DNA from: Mactra quadrangularis | Taxonomy: Eukaryota; Mollusca; Bivalvia; Venerida; Mactridae | Assembly (NCBI GenBank): GCA_025267735.1 | Contig: CM046309.1 | Span: 35,873,202-35,937,201 of the forward strand | Reading direction: 5' to 3' | Length of the DNA stretch: 64,000 bases | In this document: positions 22,667 through 33,405 of the stretch, piece by piece | How positions within the stretch are numbered: position 1 is the first letter of the stretch | Layout of the letters: each line of letters opens with the position of its first letter | The notes under the pieces: generated by a model | The model's input: only the letters and a program-made list of their open reading frames with translations | Told to the model about the DNA's origin: nothing | Databases searched by the model: none | Position numbers and translations under genes: made by a program

Positions 22667-24400
22667 AACGAGTTTAAGTCTGACGAAGATATCTTTTTTG
22701 GATGTGCTTATGTTCCACCTGAAAATACTAAATATTTTTCTCAAGATTTACTTGAATCGTTTTATTCTGAAATTTTACATTTTAATGATAAGAATAAGTA
22801 TGTAATTCTAATGGGAGATTTTAATGCCCGTACCGGAACCTTAAGTGACATTACAGACATAGATGATGACATTTTAGAATTTATTGATGTTGATACTTAT
22901 TCTATGTTTGATAATCAATTAAGCAATTTATTAAAAAACAAAGATATTTTACGAGAGAGAAATTCTGAAGACAGTTTTAATAATAAGCTTGGTAGAACAC
23001 TGCTCGACTTTTGCAAATTTAACGAACTTCTTATTATGAACGGTAGGTCATTTAATGATACATTGGGGAAATATACGAGTAAATCTGCTTCGGTTATTGA
23101 CTATGTTTTATCATCATACAATGCTATTTCATTCTTTACTAATTTTATTGTAAATGATTATTGTCCATTATTGTCAGATGTACATTGTTCCATACAATTT
23201 GAATTGGCTGTTTGCACAATTGCTGAAGAAAACTCTTTAAATACTACCAATACACATGAAAAAGTTAGACGTTGGACGAACCAAAAAGCAAACGATTTTT
23301 TATATAATTTAAACGTGGAAAAAATTGGAACCATTATTTCGACCTTAGATTCTAACAATACTGACATTGAAGTACTTGTAAATGACACTGTAAACAATTT
23401 AGAAAATGTTTTAATTGATTCGGCGTCCAAAACGTTTGGAACTTATATACCTAGTAAAAAATTTTCAAATTCTTTCCGACAAGATAATAAACAATGGTTT
23501 GATGAAACTTGTAAACAAGCCAGAAATAAATATCATACTTCTAGACTTAAATATCACCGTATTAAGAACAATAATAATAAATTTGAAATGCTAAATGGAA
23601 GTAAATTGTACAAGAAAACAATCAGAAATGCTGTCTTGAAGCATAAACGGAAAATGCGACAGAAAATAAGATCTCTTAAATCTTCCTCCCCTCGTGACTA
23701 TTGGAGATATATTAATAGTCTTAACGCACGTAATAAAGACGTCGATGTCGATATGAACTTGTTTCATGATTTTTTTAAAGAATTAAACACCGATAAACAT
23801 ACATTATCAGAACCAGAAATTGTTGATTTCCCAAATGTTAATATTGAGAATAATCTAAACAGTGAAATATCAATAACTGAAATCAAAAAATGTGTCGATA
23901 AATTAAAACTAGGAAAATCAGCTGGTTTAGACGGCGTTGTAAATGAATACATTAAATACTCAATTGATGTGCTATTGCCTTTATATCACAAGTTATTTAA
24001 TAAAATTTTTGACTCGGGAGTCATACCTGATTCTTGGTTAGTAGGTGTTATAAAACCAATATACAAGGGGAAAGGAGACCCTCTAAAACCGGAATTTTAC
24101 AGACCAGTTACACTTTTAAACTGCATGGGTAAACTATTCACTTCTATCTTAAACGAAAGACTAACACTTTACATAGAAACTAATAACCTTTTGAATATGA
24201 ACCAAGCTGGCTTTAGGAAACACCATGCCACTACAGACAACGTTTTCATTCTACATATCTTGTCAGACTTTCTAAATAAGAAACATAAGAAACTATTCTG
24301 TTCATTTATTGACTTTCAAAAAGCATTTGATTCCGTCTGGCGCGTAGGTTTATGGGAAAAAATTTGGCAATATAATATACGAGGAAAATATACTCTGTAA
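22667..24400 (+). pseudogene. LINE ORF2, first part: endonuclease and RT N-terminus
   Basis: The frame is open from 22667; the first ATG in it is at 22811. Before that ATG the frame reads FFGCAYVPPEN, a typical APE-endonuclease segment. At the ATG comes the catalytic MGDFNART motif, later VIDYVLSS and SDVHCS near 23175, matching the endonuclease C-terminus. The RT begins around residue 370 (from the ATG) with AGLDGVVNEYIK and FYRPVTLLNCMGKLF, then NQAGFRKHHATTDN and motif A FIDFQKAFDSVW near residues 499-510. It runs into an early stop just after IWQYNIRG because of a one-base shift in the A run at 24385-24388. An earlier stop at 22664-22666 and the missing N-terminus make it non-functional. 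Confidence 0.9.
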
Positions 24401-25815
24401 TAAAAAATATGTATCATGGAATTAAATCATGTATAAGTATAAATAACAACACTTCAAATTTCTTTCAATGTTGTTGTGGTGTAAGACAAGGTGAAAATTT
24501 GTCACCTTTATTATTTTCGCTTTTTATTAACGATATAGAGCATTATATTTCCTCTAATAATAACCAAGGTTTAGAGTTAAATGATGAAACCCTCAATATA
24601 TATATTAAACTCATCGTATTACTTTATGCTGATGATACTGTAATCTTTGCAACATCAGAAAATGAACTCGAATCACTTTTAAATACCTTTTCTTCGTATT
24701 GCGATAAATGGAAATTAAATATAAATTTTGATAAGACAAAAATAATGGTTTTTGGCGACAGAAATGGGCGAAAAAGAGACATTCGTGTGAATGGAAATAG
24801 TTTGGAAATAGTAGATTCGTTTAAATATCTAGGTGTCATATTTTCAAAAAATAGAAAGTTTGCATTAGCGAAAAAACATGTCGTAGAGCAAGCAAGAAAA
24901 GCCCTGTTTAGTCTACTTAAAAAGATAAGAAACCTAGATTTATCATTTGACTGTCAACTTAAACTTTTTGACCAAACTGTTGTGCCTATTATAACTTTTA
25001 ATTGCGAAGTTTGGGCCACTGGAGACCTCTCTATGCTAGAAAAAATTCATACAGACTTCTTGAAACAAATACTGCATGTTAAACGCAGCACACCACACGT
25101 AATGATATACGGTGATCTAGGCAGGTTTCCAATTTCAATAACAATAAAGAAGCGCATACTTTCATTTTGGTGCAATCTCATTTCATCTAACAACAAATTA
25201 TCGTCTTTGATATATCAATTTATTTATAATGATAGTATAAGTAATAATTATTCACGCCCTTACTCTTGGTTACATTCGGTTAAATCGATACTAGACGAAT
25301 GTGGTCTTAGCCATGTATGGCTTAACCAAAATTTTCATGGTTCTAAATCTAGTTTTCTACATGAAGCCGAAAGAATTCTAAAAGACCAATACATACAGTC
25401 CTGGTATGCTGAAATTAATACCTCTCAAAAATGTACAAATTATAGAATTTTCAAAACTGAACACAAATATGAACAATATTTTGACACACTACCTTTAACC
25501 TATATACAACACTATGTTAACTTTCGTATGGGAAATAATCGATTCCCAATCGAGACAGGTCGATGGCAAAATATTCCTCGTAATGATAGAAAATGTATTT
25601 TTTGTTCTTCCAACGAAATCGGAGATGCATTTCATTATCTTTTTAATTGTTCATTTTTCAGTTCTGATAGACAAAAGTTTTTATCACCATTAGGTAGACC
25701 TAACATAATTACTTATTACAGATTAATGAATACCACAAATCATATCAAGTTAATTAAACTGTGCAAATATTTATCATGTATCTTTAAAACATTCAAACTA
25801 CTACCTGGCATTTAA
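24385..25815 (+). pseudogene. LINE ORF2, second part: RT core and C-terminal Cys/His motif
   Basis: After the frameshift the frame resumes without a gap in RT similarity. The first ATG here is at 24409. Numbered from it, GVRQGENLSPLLFSLFINDI lies at about 24-43, the catalytic YADD at 73-76 (within LLYADDTVIFA), and LNINFDKTKIMVFG and FKYLGVIFS follow. Near the end, residues 396-414 hold C-x2-C-x(11)-H-x4-C (CIFCSSNEIGDAFHYLFNC), the conserved C-terminal motif of many APE-type LINEs. Apart from the shift this half is intact, suggesting a relatively recent insertion. Confidence 0.9.
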
Positions 25816-26261
25816 CTATCTTTCATTTTCATTTCAATTTTGTAAACAATATTCAGTTTTTCAAATGTTGTCGTTTTACTGTAAAATTCCATATATATAT
25901 ACATGTATATTTACATTAATATATTATAAAGATATGCACATTCACTTGTGTATATGTGCACATATATATATGTATACATTGCATACACTGTATCTTGTAT
26001 TTATTGTTCAACCAGTAGCCTGGTATCATAACAACTTGTTTTATAATTGCTGTACCTTATATCACATAATTGTGCTAAGTGTAAATAAATAAACTGTAAA
26101 CTGTAAGTAACTAAGGCCTCGCTAAAACAAATGAATTAGCGCGTATACAGCTTGTATGTTTGTTTTAATTGATAAAAATTTCAGTATAAAATCAATGCAA
26201 ATTTACGATCGGTCTCAATTCAAAATGTTAGAACAGAATATACACACAGATTCAACGACTG

Positions 26262-26345
26262 AACAACTTAGTGAAGGACCCGGGCTGAGTTCAGTTACCG
26301 CGAACGTTACAGAACGTTCCGTAACGATACATTCGGAACTCACAA
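26262..26345 (+). mobile_element. Single end of the GAACGTTAC-type element
   Basis: GAGTTCAGTTACCGCGAACG and CCGTAACGATACATTCGGAA match the terminal region of the element at 34960-35145. Only one end is seen here, inside the pogo-like element. Confidence 0.5.
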
Positions 26346-26697
26346 GATACTTGAACGAAATGTGTGTTCGGGTTTTATATTAAACCAAGGGAGATAACGA
26401 ATAAAAACAATTTAAAACACAAAGTGAAGTAATAACGTCGAACTCGGACGAATGTTGGCCAGGTCGAACACCTGCCTGTCTCGAATTTTTTTCCACGTCC
26501 CTTCGAGTTCGACCCAGCGAACTTTTACTGTAGTTGTAAATTTCATTTGTCTCCAAACTTTTGGTTGGAACTGTACACATAATGTATAATACTAATTTTT
26601 GTACCCAAGTTCTTGATTAATTTCTTCTCTATACATTGTTTTATGTAATAAAGATGAATAGTAGAAGAGTATGTGAAGTCAGCAGTACAGCAGTAAC

Positions 26698-27158
26698 CAT
26701 AGGCGGATCCAGGCGGGGGCGGACCCGGCGTACGCCCCCCCCCTAAAATTGCCCAAGCAAAGTTTTTTTTTCTATCATGAAATATGATATTTATTAGAAA
26801 TATATATATACATGTAAAAAAAATTTGCACGCTACACGTGCAACATAGCATACATAATAAAACTATTCCTTTCATTATTGTACATTGAACATGATTCAGT
26901 GGCTTTTAGAAAATTACATGAAATACTAGTAATTATCTTCTTTATATCTTATACTCTAAAAAAGGATAGTTGAGGCTCTGAAAATGTGTCTGAATCCCTT
27001 AGAAATAACTAAAACGAAGAAATTTCCAGGGCCGCTGGTCATCTGGTAACCGTAAGGGTTTTGCCCTGGACCATTCGAGGCCCTTATGGCCCCTTGGAAA
27101 CCCATTCTGCTTATTCATTTTACGCCCCCTCTAACCAGAAATCCTGGATCCGCCTATG
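26698..27158 (+). mobile_element. GGATCCAG-ended MITE with 5-bp target duplication
   Basis: The terminal repeats CATAGGCGGATCCAGG and CCTGGATCCGCCTATG are exact inverse copies, flanked by GTAAC at 26693-26697 and 27159-27163. C/G runs lie just inside the ends. At 461 bp it is the longest member in the window. It is non-coding. Confidence 0.9.
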
Positions 27159-27163
27159 GTAAC

Positions 27164-28137
27164 TTCAGTAACCTTACTGCTACAAATGTTTGTAGTTCAG
27201 CAGTAAAACTTTTCCGCTAAAAATTTCAACAGTACAGCTGTAAAACTTTTAAAAAATGATAGTTGTGTTGCTCCAACTTTCAATAATAATAGTTATGGTT
27301 ATGACGGCGATGATGATAGTCAAGTTGAAATATTGAATACATATTGTCATATAAATCAAATTCGAAGAAACAATATAATCATGATGTTAATTTTAGGTAC
27401 TGTTTTGAATGTTACTGTCGACTTTATTGTTATACATGAAAATCAAGAGCATATCTACATTTAAATGACCGAAGATAAGGAGAAATAAAATGCATGGAAT
27501 TGTAGCAGTAAAGGTTTACTGCTATACTGTACTGCTGACTTTACTGCTGTTTTTACATACATGCAATAAAAAAATGAAATGATAAGTTATAATTCTAATA
27601 TGTATAGTATTTATTATGCATGACTTTTTCAAGAATAAATCTAGTTATTCATACATGTGTGGCAATTATTTTGACCAAGATTTAGACTTAATCTTTGAAT
27701 TCGCAGAAGGTGTTGTATCAAAATCATAGGCCTAGTTTAAATTCCAACATCAGCATTGAATTTGTTTAGTTCAAAGAAAAGAAGTTGAATGTTCACTGAG
27801 GATTGCATGTTTAATACATCATATCCATTTAAGCATGATATAATAATAAATTAATCAGAACATTTTGTAGTTAGTTACCACACTCAGCTAAGTTGAGAAG
27901 GGTGGTTATACATTTCTCTTTGAACTTGTAATAATTACAAGGGGTAGTTAAAACACTTTCTTTGGTTGATGTGTTGAATATGCTTTTATACATTGGACTA
28001 AACAAAATCAATGTTGATTGTAAAGAAAATGTGTATAATGTTTTGATACAGTAATCTGTGCTAAAAAAAAATAAAGATATTAAGTATAGTCCGTCAAAAT
28101 ATCACACTTCAGTTAATGTTTCTTGTTCGTTTTTTTT
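27164..28137. other. No gene seen
   Basis: AT-rich sequence. GTACAGCAGTAAAACTTT-like motifs recur a few times (about 27195, 27230, 27510). No coding signal. Confidence 0.4.
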
Positions 28138-28261
28138 CAGATTGTTATAAACAGAAGTTCTTATCAAGCATGTCAAGATGATGAATGTAAAACTATAGAT
28201 CTCTGCAGTAGAAGAATCCACCCAATGAGTTTTATGTACATTCGGTCCAATTTTTTTCGAA

Positions 28262-28605
28262 CAAGTCGTCTCGGACTTTTTGTCCTTGAGATGCTTGTTG
28301 TCCCTTTACGCGTGTCCTGCTGAAATTTAACAAGTCATCTCGGACTTTTTGTCCTTGAGATGTTTGTTGTCCATATACGCGTGTCCTGCTGAAATTGAAC
28401 AAGTCGTCTCGGACTTTTTGTCCTTGAGATGTTTGTTGTCCATGTACGCGAGCCCTGCTGAAATTAAACAAGTCGTCTCGGACTTTTTGTCCTTGAGATG
28501 TTTGTTGTCCAATTTCATGTACTTGATATACTTTGGTCTGGTTGTTTAACAAGTCGTCTCGGACAGTTTGTCCTTGGGATGTTTGTTGTCCAAGTAAATT
28601 CATTA
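28262..28605 (-). repeat. 69-bp tandem repeat, left arm, five copies
   Basis: Units start at about 28262, 28331, 28400, 28469 and 28550. Each holds a hairpin (CTCGGAC-TTTTT-GTCC-TTGAG) and most hold an ACGCGT site. 69 is a multiple of three, so on the minus strand the repeat reads as a 23-residue peptide (GQQTSQGQKVRDDLFNFSRT, then RVY) with no stop over 28232-28603. The plus strand is also partly open, so coding is doubtful. Confidence 0.9.
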
Positions 28606-28687
28606 AATTGTGTTGTTGTTTTATTATTCATAAAATAAATCAAACAGGATTTATTCAATAACAATTTCGAACTCAACATTTTTCCTG

Positions 28688-31600
28688 TTCGAAAATATTA
28701 TTGACAAATCTTTGTTAACCACATGAATCATCCCCGAGTCATTTCGAATCCAACTTTTTTCGTCCCTAAAAAAAGTTGGGGTCGAAATGGTTTGGGGACG
28801 AATCAAAATGTAAACAAAGATTCGTCCCCAAATATTTTCGTACCCAAAAAAAGTTGAGGTCGAATAAGTTCGGGGACGAATTAACATGTAAACAAAGATT
28901 CGTCCCAAAATATTTTCGTATCCAAAAAAGTTGGGGTCGAATAAGTTGGGGAAGAATCAAAATGAAAACCAGATTCGTCCCCAAATATTTTCGTACCCAA
29001 AAAAAGTTGGGGTCGAAAAATTTCGGGGACGAATCAAAATGTAAACAATTCGTCCCAAAATATTTTCGTACTCAAAAAAAGTTGGGGTCGAAATGGTCTG
29101 GGGACGAATCAAAATAAAAACAAGATTCGTCCCCAAATATTTTCGTACCCAAAAAAGTTGGTGTCGAATAAGTTCGGGGACGAATCAAAATGAAAACAAG
29201 ATTCGTCCCCAAGTATTTTCGTACCCTAAAAAGTTGGGGTCGAATATGTTCGGGGAGGAATCAAAATGTAAACAAAGATTCGTCCCCAAATATTTTCGTA
29301 CCCAAAAAAAGTTGGGGTCGAATAAGTTCGGGGACGAATCGAAATGTTAACAAAATTCGTCCCCAAATATGTTCGTACTCAAAAAAAGTTTGGGTCGAAA
29401 TGATCTTGGGACGAATCAAAATAAAAACAAGATTGGTCCCCAAATATTTTCGTACTAAAAAAAAGTTGGGGTCGAAATGGTCTGGGGACGAATCAAAATA
29501 ATAACAAGATTCGTCCCCAAATATTTTCGTACCCAAAAAAGTTGGGGTCGAATAAGTTCGGGGACGAATCAAAATGTAAACAAAGATTCGTCCCCAAATA
29601 TTTTCGTACCCCAAAAAGTTGGGGTCGAATAAGTTCATGGACGAATCAAAATGAAAACAAAATTCGTCCCCAAATAATTCGTACCCAAAAAAGTTGGGGT
29701 CGAATAAGTTCGGGGACGAATCGAAATGTTAACAAAATTCGTCCCCAAATATGTTCGTACTCAAAAAAAGTTGGGGTCGAAATGATCTGGGGACGAATCA
29801 AAATAAAAACAAGATTCGTCCCCAAATATTTTCGTACTCAAAAAAAGTTGGGGTCGAAATGGTCTGGGGACGAATCAAAATAAAAACAAGATTCGTCCCC
29901 AAATATTTTCGTACCCAAAAAAGTTGGGGTCGAATAAGTTCGGGGACGAATCAAAATGAAAACAAGATTCGTCCCTAAGTATTTTCGTACCCAAAAAAGT
30001 TGGGGTCGAATAAGTTCGTCCCCAAATGTTTTTGTACTAAACAAATTGGGTTCGAAATGGTTTGGGGACGAATCAGATTGTAAACAAAATTCGTCCCAAA
30101 ATATTTTCGTACTCAAAAAATGTTAGGGTCGAAATGGTCTGGGGACGAATCAAATTAAAAACCTGATTCGTCCCTAAATATTTTCGTAACCAAAAAAGTT
30201 GGGGTCGAATAAGTTCGGGGACGAATCAAAATGAAAACAAGATTCTTCCCAAAATACGAAAACCCCAAAAAGTTGGGGTCGAATAAGTTCGGAGGCGAAT
30301 CAAAATGAAAACAAAATTCGTGCCCAAATATTTTCGTACTCGAAAATTGGGTCGAAATGGTTTGGGGACGAATCAAAATTAAACAAGATTCGTCCCCAAA
30401 TATTTTCGTACCCCAAAGAGTTGGGGTCGAATAAGTTCGGAGACGAATCAAAATGTAAACAAAATTCATCCCCAAATATTTTTGTACTCAAAAAATTGGG
30501 TTCGAAATGGTTTGGGGACGAATCAGAATGTAAACAAAATTTGTCCCCAAATATTTTCGTACTCAAAAAAAGTTAAGGTCGAAATGGTTTGGGGACGAAT
30601 CAATATGAAAACAAGATTCGTCCCTTAATATTTTCGTACTCAAAAATGTTGGGGTGGAAATGGCTTTGGGACGAATCAAAATGTAAACAAAGATTCGTCG
30701 CTCAATATTTTTGAACCCAAAAATTCGGGTCGAATGACTTTTCGTACCCTCAAAAAGTCGAATGAGTACTCAAAAATGTTGGGGTGGAAATGGCTTTGGG
30801 ACGAATCAAAATGTAAACAAAGATTCGTCGCTCAATATTTTTGAACCCAAAAATTCGGGTAGAATGATTTTTCGTACCCTCAAAGAGTCGAATGAGTTTG
30901 GGGACGAATCAAAATGTAATCAAAGATTCGTCCCTCAATATTTTTGAACCCAAAAATTCGGGTCGAATGATTTTTCGTACCCTCAAAGAGTCGAATGAGT
31001 TTGGGGACGAATCAAAATGTAATCAAAGATTCGTCCCTCAATATTTTCGTACCCAAAAAAGTTGGGGTCGAAATGGTTTTGGGACGAATTAAAATGTAAA
31101 CAAAGATTCTTCCCTCAATATATTCGTACCCAAAAATTAGGTGTCGAATGAGTTCGGGACGAATCAACATGTAAACAAAGATTAGTCCCCTAATATTTTC
31201 GTACCCAAAAAGTTGTGGTCTAAATTGTTTGGGGACGAATCAAAATGCAAACAAAGATTCGTCCCTCAGTATTTTCGTACCCAAAAAAGTTGGGGTCCAA
31301 ATGGCTTGGGACGAATCAAAATGCAAAATTTTCGTCCCTCAATATTTTCGTTTCCAAAAAGTCGTCGTCCAAAATGTTTGGGGACAAATCGAAATGTAAA
31401 CAAAATTTCGTCCCCTAATATTTTCGTACTAAAAAAAGTTGCGGTCAAAAAAGTTTATGGACGAATTAAAATGTAAACTAAGATTCGTTCCTCAATATTA
31501 TATACCCAAAAATTTGGGTTCAAAATGGTATGGGGAATCAAAATGTAAAAAAAGATTCGTCCCCAAATATTTTCGTACCCAAGAAAGTTTGGGTCGAATA

Positions 31601-31800
31601 AGTTCGGGGACAAATCAAAATGTAAACAAAGATTTTTTTCTCCAATATTTTCGTAAAAAAAGTTTGGGTCGAAATGGTGTGGAGATGAATCAAAATGTAA
31701 ACAAAGATTCCTCCCTCAATATTTTCATACCCAAAAAAGTTTGGGTCGAAATGGTTTGGGGACAGATCAAGATGCAAACAATGGCAAGTCCTCAAAATTT
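28688..31800 (+). repeat. 77-bp satellite array, about 39 monomers
   Basis: Monomers of 75-78 bp carry GATTCGTCCCC near the start and the inverse GGGGACGAATC 40-50 bp later, with AAATATTTTCGTACCC and AAAAAGTTGGGGTCGAA between. Two main variants alternate (GAATAAGTTCGGGG and GAAATGGTCTGGGG). A higher-order period of about 382 bp (five monomers) is seen at 29398 and 29780. Towards the right end monomers are more diverged. The leftmost monomer (28688-28763) is inverted. Because 77 is not a multiple of three, the many reading frames across the array are artefacts. Confidence 0.95.
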
Positions 31801-31920
31801 TCGTAAAAGTTAATTTAATTAGTACGACATTGTTGGGACAATCCTTTGTTTATATTTTCTTTTTGAAAAATAAAACAACAACACAATTTATTGAATTTCA
31901 TTGAACAACAAGCATCTCAA

Positions 31921-32270
31921 GGACAAAAAGATCGAGACAACTTGTTTAATTTCAGCAGGGCACGCGTATATGGACAACAAACATCTTAAGGACAAAAAGT
32001 CCGAGACGACTTGTTCAATTTCAGCAGGACACGCGTATATGGACAACAAACATCTCAAGGACAAAAAGTCCGAGACAACTTGTTCAATTTCAGCAGAACA
32101 CGCGTATATGGACAACAAACATCTCAAGGACAAAAAAGTCCGAGACGACTTGTTCAATTTCAGCAGGACACGCGTATATGGACAACAAACATCTCAAGGA
32201 CAAAAAGTCCGAGACGACTTGTTCAATTTCAGCAGGACACGCGTATATGGACAACAAACATCAACAAATG
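31921..32270 (+). repeat. 69-bp tandem repeat, right arm, five copies
   Basis: Inverse counterpart of the left-arm repeats, with units at 31921, 31990, 32059, 32129 and 32197. One unit has an extra A in its A run (about 32134), which shifts the frame. The longest plus-strand frame (31901-32446, 181 codons) begins with repeated MDNKHLKDKKSETTC-type units and changes register at that indel. Confidence 0.9.
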
Positions 32271-32372
32271 AACATGAACTTCAATGGGATGATTCTTCTA
32301 CTGCAGAGATCAATAGTTTTACATTCACCAGCTTCATATGGTTGATGAGTTCTTCTGTTCATAACAATCTGG

Positions 32373-32408
32373 TATTGATAATCCTACTAGACTCTGGGAA
32401 CGAGAATG
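32373..32408. mobile_element. Single arm of the CATTCTCG hairpin element
   Basis: ATTGATAATCCTACTAGACT followed by CTGGGAACGAGAATG is one arm of the palindromic element that is complete at 42692-42771. It abuts the right end of the foldback-like element. Confidence 0.7.
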
Positions 32409-32449
32409 CGTTCATATTTGCCTTCCATAGTTATAGCGTCTATTAAGTG

Positions 32450-32890
32450 TAAAATTTTATGCATATTGATTGATTGATGTTTTTAATTATCATTGAAATT
32501 TATATTTATTTTAAGTACATGTATTAATATGTACATTTACTTACGCTGTTGCAAATGAAAATACATACCAGGTGTAATGAAAAGTACATGTATGACTCAA
32601 AGTTTATAAATTTTAATTCTGTTTATAAAACGAAACGTAAATAAAACTCTAAGGAATGTATTTTCATTCTTACCGCGCATTGTGTGGTTTGTTATATATA
32701 AGCTTACATGAAAATATAAAAGATCACATGTTGGTAATAGACGTCATGCAGAGTCTATCACATGATACATTGATGGGTTGATCATTTCTATCAATTTATG
32801 ATCACAGCAGGGTGTTATATAGGAAATTTCCGAACAATACCGAGCGCAACAAGGGTCTGATTAATTATCGATTTTATCGAGTAGTCAAAC
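32450..32890. other. No gene seen
   Basis: AT-rich sequence without recognisable coding or repeat structure. Confidence 0.4.
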
Positions 32891-32899
32891 CAATAAATT

Positions 32900-33405
32900 A
32901 CGAAAGGACAAATAGTTGGATATGACTGAACTTTGCTTTCATGGTTTTCATGCTACTCTATCAATGCAAAACCATTTTTGTCGCGCATGGGTTGATATGG
33001 GAATATTTTTTAATTGTTTTGAGTGAACAGAAAATTAGCAATTAGAAGACATATTCTGCAGATGACGCACCGTCTGGCAAACTGCCTATAGCAATTTCTC
33101 GTTCTTGAAGCGACATTCAAGCCATTATTTGATTTTTCGTTGTGCATATCAACGCACTAATGATTTTTACTAAAACTGACAACGTGTGATTTTTGCACGA
33201 TAAGAACGTGCGCATTTCCGCTTTTCTGCACATGCACAACAAAACCAATTTTGCATCAATTAAAAAGCATGAAAACCATGCAAGCAGACAACAGTTTAGT
33301 CCTGTACACATTTGCATTAACGATCGGACATAAATGTTGAAAATGAAAATTTATGACAACATCGAAATCGGTGTACTTAATAGTTTCGTTAAGTATATAT
33401 ATGAT
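32900..33405 (+). mobile_element. MITE, second copy of the 12836-13412 family
   Basis: It shares the interior (TTTCATGCTACTCTATC, CAGAAAATTAGCAATTAG, GTGCGCATTTCCGCTTTTCT) and the right end (CGGTGTACTTAATAG). The left terminal repeat is largely missing. Confidence 0.75.

Larger units (their letters stand above)
22667..26106 (+). mobile_element. 5'-truncated non-LTR retrotransposon (LINE)
   Basis: The element encodes the C-terminal part of an APE-type endonuclease, a reverse transcriptase and a C-terminal cysteine/histidine motif, in two frames separated by one frameshift. Upstream of 22667 an in-frame stop and loss of similarity suggest 5' truncation, normal for LINEs. After the stop at 25815 there is about 290 bp of 3' non-coding sequence ending in a short repeated tail (AACTGTAAACTGTAA), as in LINEs with microsatellite 3' ends. 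I place it in the jockey/CR1/L2-like range of APE-bearing LINEs without choosing a clade. Confidence 0.9.
20408..26530 (+). mobile_element. Pogo-like TA-flanked DNA element, 6.1 kb with nested LINE
   Basis: The ends CAGTAAAAGTTTATTC and GCGAACTTTTACTG are inverted repeats, flanked by TA at 20406-20407 and 26531-26532. GTCGAAC/TTCGA motifs are repeated near both ends (for example GAGTCGAACA, GGTCGAACTC). The CAGTA start plus TA duplication resembles pogo/Tigger elements. I found no transposase, so it appears non-autonomous; without the LINE it is about 2.7 kb. Confidence 0.65.
20131..26573 (+). mobile_element. Tc1-like MITE, host of a nested insertion
   Basis: The left end CAATGGCAACCAAATGTTTG and the right end AAACTTTTGGTTGGAACTG are inverted repeats of the 7646-8004 family, each flanked by TA. 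The two halves (20131-20407 and 26531-26573) join to resemble the family interior: the point around AAGAATTATAGTTGTAAATT matches AAGAATTGTAGTAAATT at about 13670 in an uninterrupted copy. Confidence 0.8.
28138..32371. mobile_element. Foldback-like element: inverted arms around a satellite core
   Basis: The left arm (about 28138-28650) and right arm (about 31870-32371) are inverted copies. Outer segments start CAGATTGTTAT on the left and end ATAACAATCTG on the right. Each arm then has GATCTCTGCAGTAGAAGAAT (or its complement), five 69-bp repeats, and an AATTGTGTTGTTGTTTTATT segment on the inner side. Between them lies about 3 kb of 77-bp satellite. Long inverted arms made of tandem repeats are the organisation of foldback elements (Drosophila FB and Galileo, sea urchin TU). 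I see no transposase and no target-site duplication (flanks TTTTTTTT and GTATTGAT), so mobility is inferred from structure only. Confidence 0.75.

Noticed and set aside
23158..23430. 90-codon minus-strand frame
   Set aside because: It is antisense to the LINE endonuclease/RT frame.
28688..31800. Possible CRISPR array
   Set aside because: There are no unique spacers between constant repeats; the whole unit varies gradually, and the context is an animal genome.
28776..31813. Many open frames of 60-125 codons across the satellite array on both strands
   Set aside because: The 77-bp unit is not a multiple of three, so the frames rotate through the same repeat; peptides such as SWGRISSGTNQN recur on one strand and mirror peptides on the other. 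They reflect sequence periodicity, not genes.
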